In this document: piece by piece, positions 63,587-64,000 of the stretch | How positions within the stretch are numbered: the first letter of the stretch is position 1 | Layout of the letters: every line of letters starts with the position of its first letter | From: Variovorax sp. KBW07 | GTDB taxonomy: Bacteria > Pseudomonadota > Gammaproteobacteria > Burkholderiales > Burkholderiaceae_C | NCBI RefSeq assembly: GCF_003852515.1 | Contig: NZ_QAJK01000065.1 | Span: 1 to 64,000, forward strand | Length of the DNA: 64,000 nt | Reading direction: 5' to 3' | The notes under the pieces: model-generated | What the model was told of the DNA's origin: nothing | What the model saw: the letters and a program-made list of their open reading frames with translations, nothing else | Databases searched by the model: none | Made by a program: the position numbers and the translations under genes

Positions 63587-63774
63587 TGATCCCTGGTGAG
63601 CTCGCACAGCAGCAGCTTCCTTCTTTACCTGTGCGATCAGAGTGGTCGGCGCTAAGGCAAACTACTTCGGTCAGCTCGTTGGTTAAGCCGTCTCGAGGGA
63701 GGCCAAAATCGAACCAGCCTCCATGAATATCAGCGCGACTTATCTACGCTGTCTATTGCTTCAGAAAGCTCTCC

Positions 63775-64000
63775 ATGAAAATTTCTCCGAATACGCTCAC
63801 CTTGAAGCAGTTCTTCTCGGTGGCCAACGAGCAGTTCGTCATTCCAGCTTACCAGCGTCGCTACGCCTGGGGTATGCGACAGCAACGTGAATTATTCGAC
63901 GACATTCGGCTACTGCCTGCTGGAGATACCCATTTGCTGGGCACGCTACTCCTCTTGTCTGGCACCCACTCACCCCTATTGAACCAGCTGGAACTCGTCG
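63775..64000 (+). CDS. DUF262 (GmrSD-type) protein, truncated by the window end
   Basis: Only the first 75 residues are inside the window. They carry the DUF262/GmrS start pattern: LTLKQFFSVANEQFVIPAYQ with QRRYAWG, then ELFDDIRLL and HLLGTLLLL; the frame runs off the end just where the family has its (V)DGQQR motif. Full proteins of this family are ATP/GTP-dependent nucleases that act on modified phage DNA (GmrSD) or related defence proteins. It follows the AlbA_2 gene after about 240 bases in the same direction. No strong ribosome binding site is seen. Confidence 0.8.
   Translation, partial: MKISPNTLTLKQFFSVANEQFVIPAYQRRYAWGMRQQRELFDDIRLLPAGDTHLLGTLLLLSGTHSPLLNQLELV

Overview
The window is a high-GC bacterial chromosome segment that most resembles Comamonadaceae, probably Variovorax. 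The reasons are the codon bias, Bug/TctC-type solute-binding proteins, a StyA1/StyA2B monooxygenase pair of the kind known from Variovorax and Rhodococcus, and many GntR, LysR and FecIR regulators. The assignment rests on gene content, not on an rRNA. No rRNA, intact tRNA, insertion sequence or CRISPR array was seen.

Region 1 (12-14752). After a small DUF454 membrane protein comes a 13.6-kb minus-strand gene train that looks like one operon: ECF sigma factor, FecR, TonB-dependent receptor with an STN domain, MFS transporter, S12 serine hydrolase, an M81/MlrC-like protein fused to an alpha/beta hydrolase, a D-threonine-aldolase/D-serine-dehydratase-like enzyme, then exbB, exbD, exbD and tonB. 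Spacing is very tight, with four 4-base ATGA overlaps. I read it as a self-contained sense-import-degrade system for a peptide-like compound, recalling mlrB/mlrC/mlrD of microcystin degraders but with its own TonB energiser and surface signalling. A stand-alone STN protein is transcribed divergently.

Region 2 (14753-24485). A sugar-acid catabolic block: IlvD/Edd dehydratase, DapA-family enzyme, FCD-GntR regulator, ACS-type MFS transporter and Bug protein on plus. It faces a Bug plus beta-propeller pair on minus with a divergent LysR regulator.

Region 3 (24475-32371). A ChaA-type Ca2+/H+ antiporter sits behind a palindromic leader that could hide its ribosome binding site. Then come a lipoprotein penicillin/AHL acylase, 2,2-dialkylglycine decarboxylase (dgdA) with a divergent LysR gene, and a TetR regulator.

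Region 4 (32468-38783). An indole/aryl oxidation cluster: SDR, StyA1, the fused StyA2B and a dienelactone hydrolase-SnoaL fusion, with a divergent AraC regulator. It probably takes indole towards anthranilate.

Region 5 (38865-61857). Two genes of unknown function, an orphan GspE/PilB ATPase with a c-di-GMP-type MshEN domain, an EAL and a GGDEF gene, and a filamentous haemagglutinin of about 4,570 residues preceded by an STN-TonB hybrid, an ECF sigma factor and FecR. The neighbourhood suggests regulated adhesion.

Region 6 (62073-64000). A minus-strand terminator with a fragment resembling the 3' end of tRNA-Ser marks what looks like the edge of a genomic island. Beyond it the DNA is richer in A/T and carries a zinc-ribbon-like protein, a Schlafen AlbA_2 protein and the start of a DUF262 (GmrSD-type) gene, suggesting a defence island that continues past the window.
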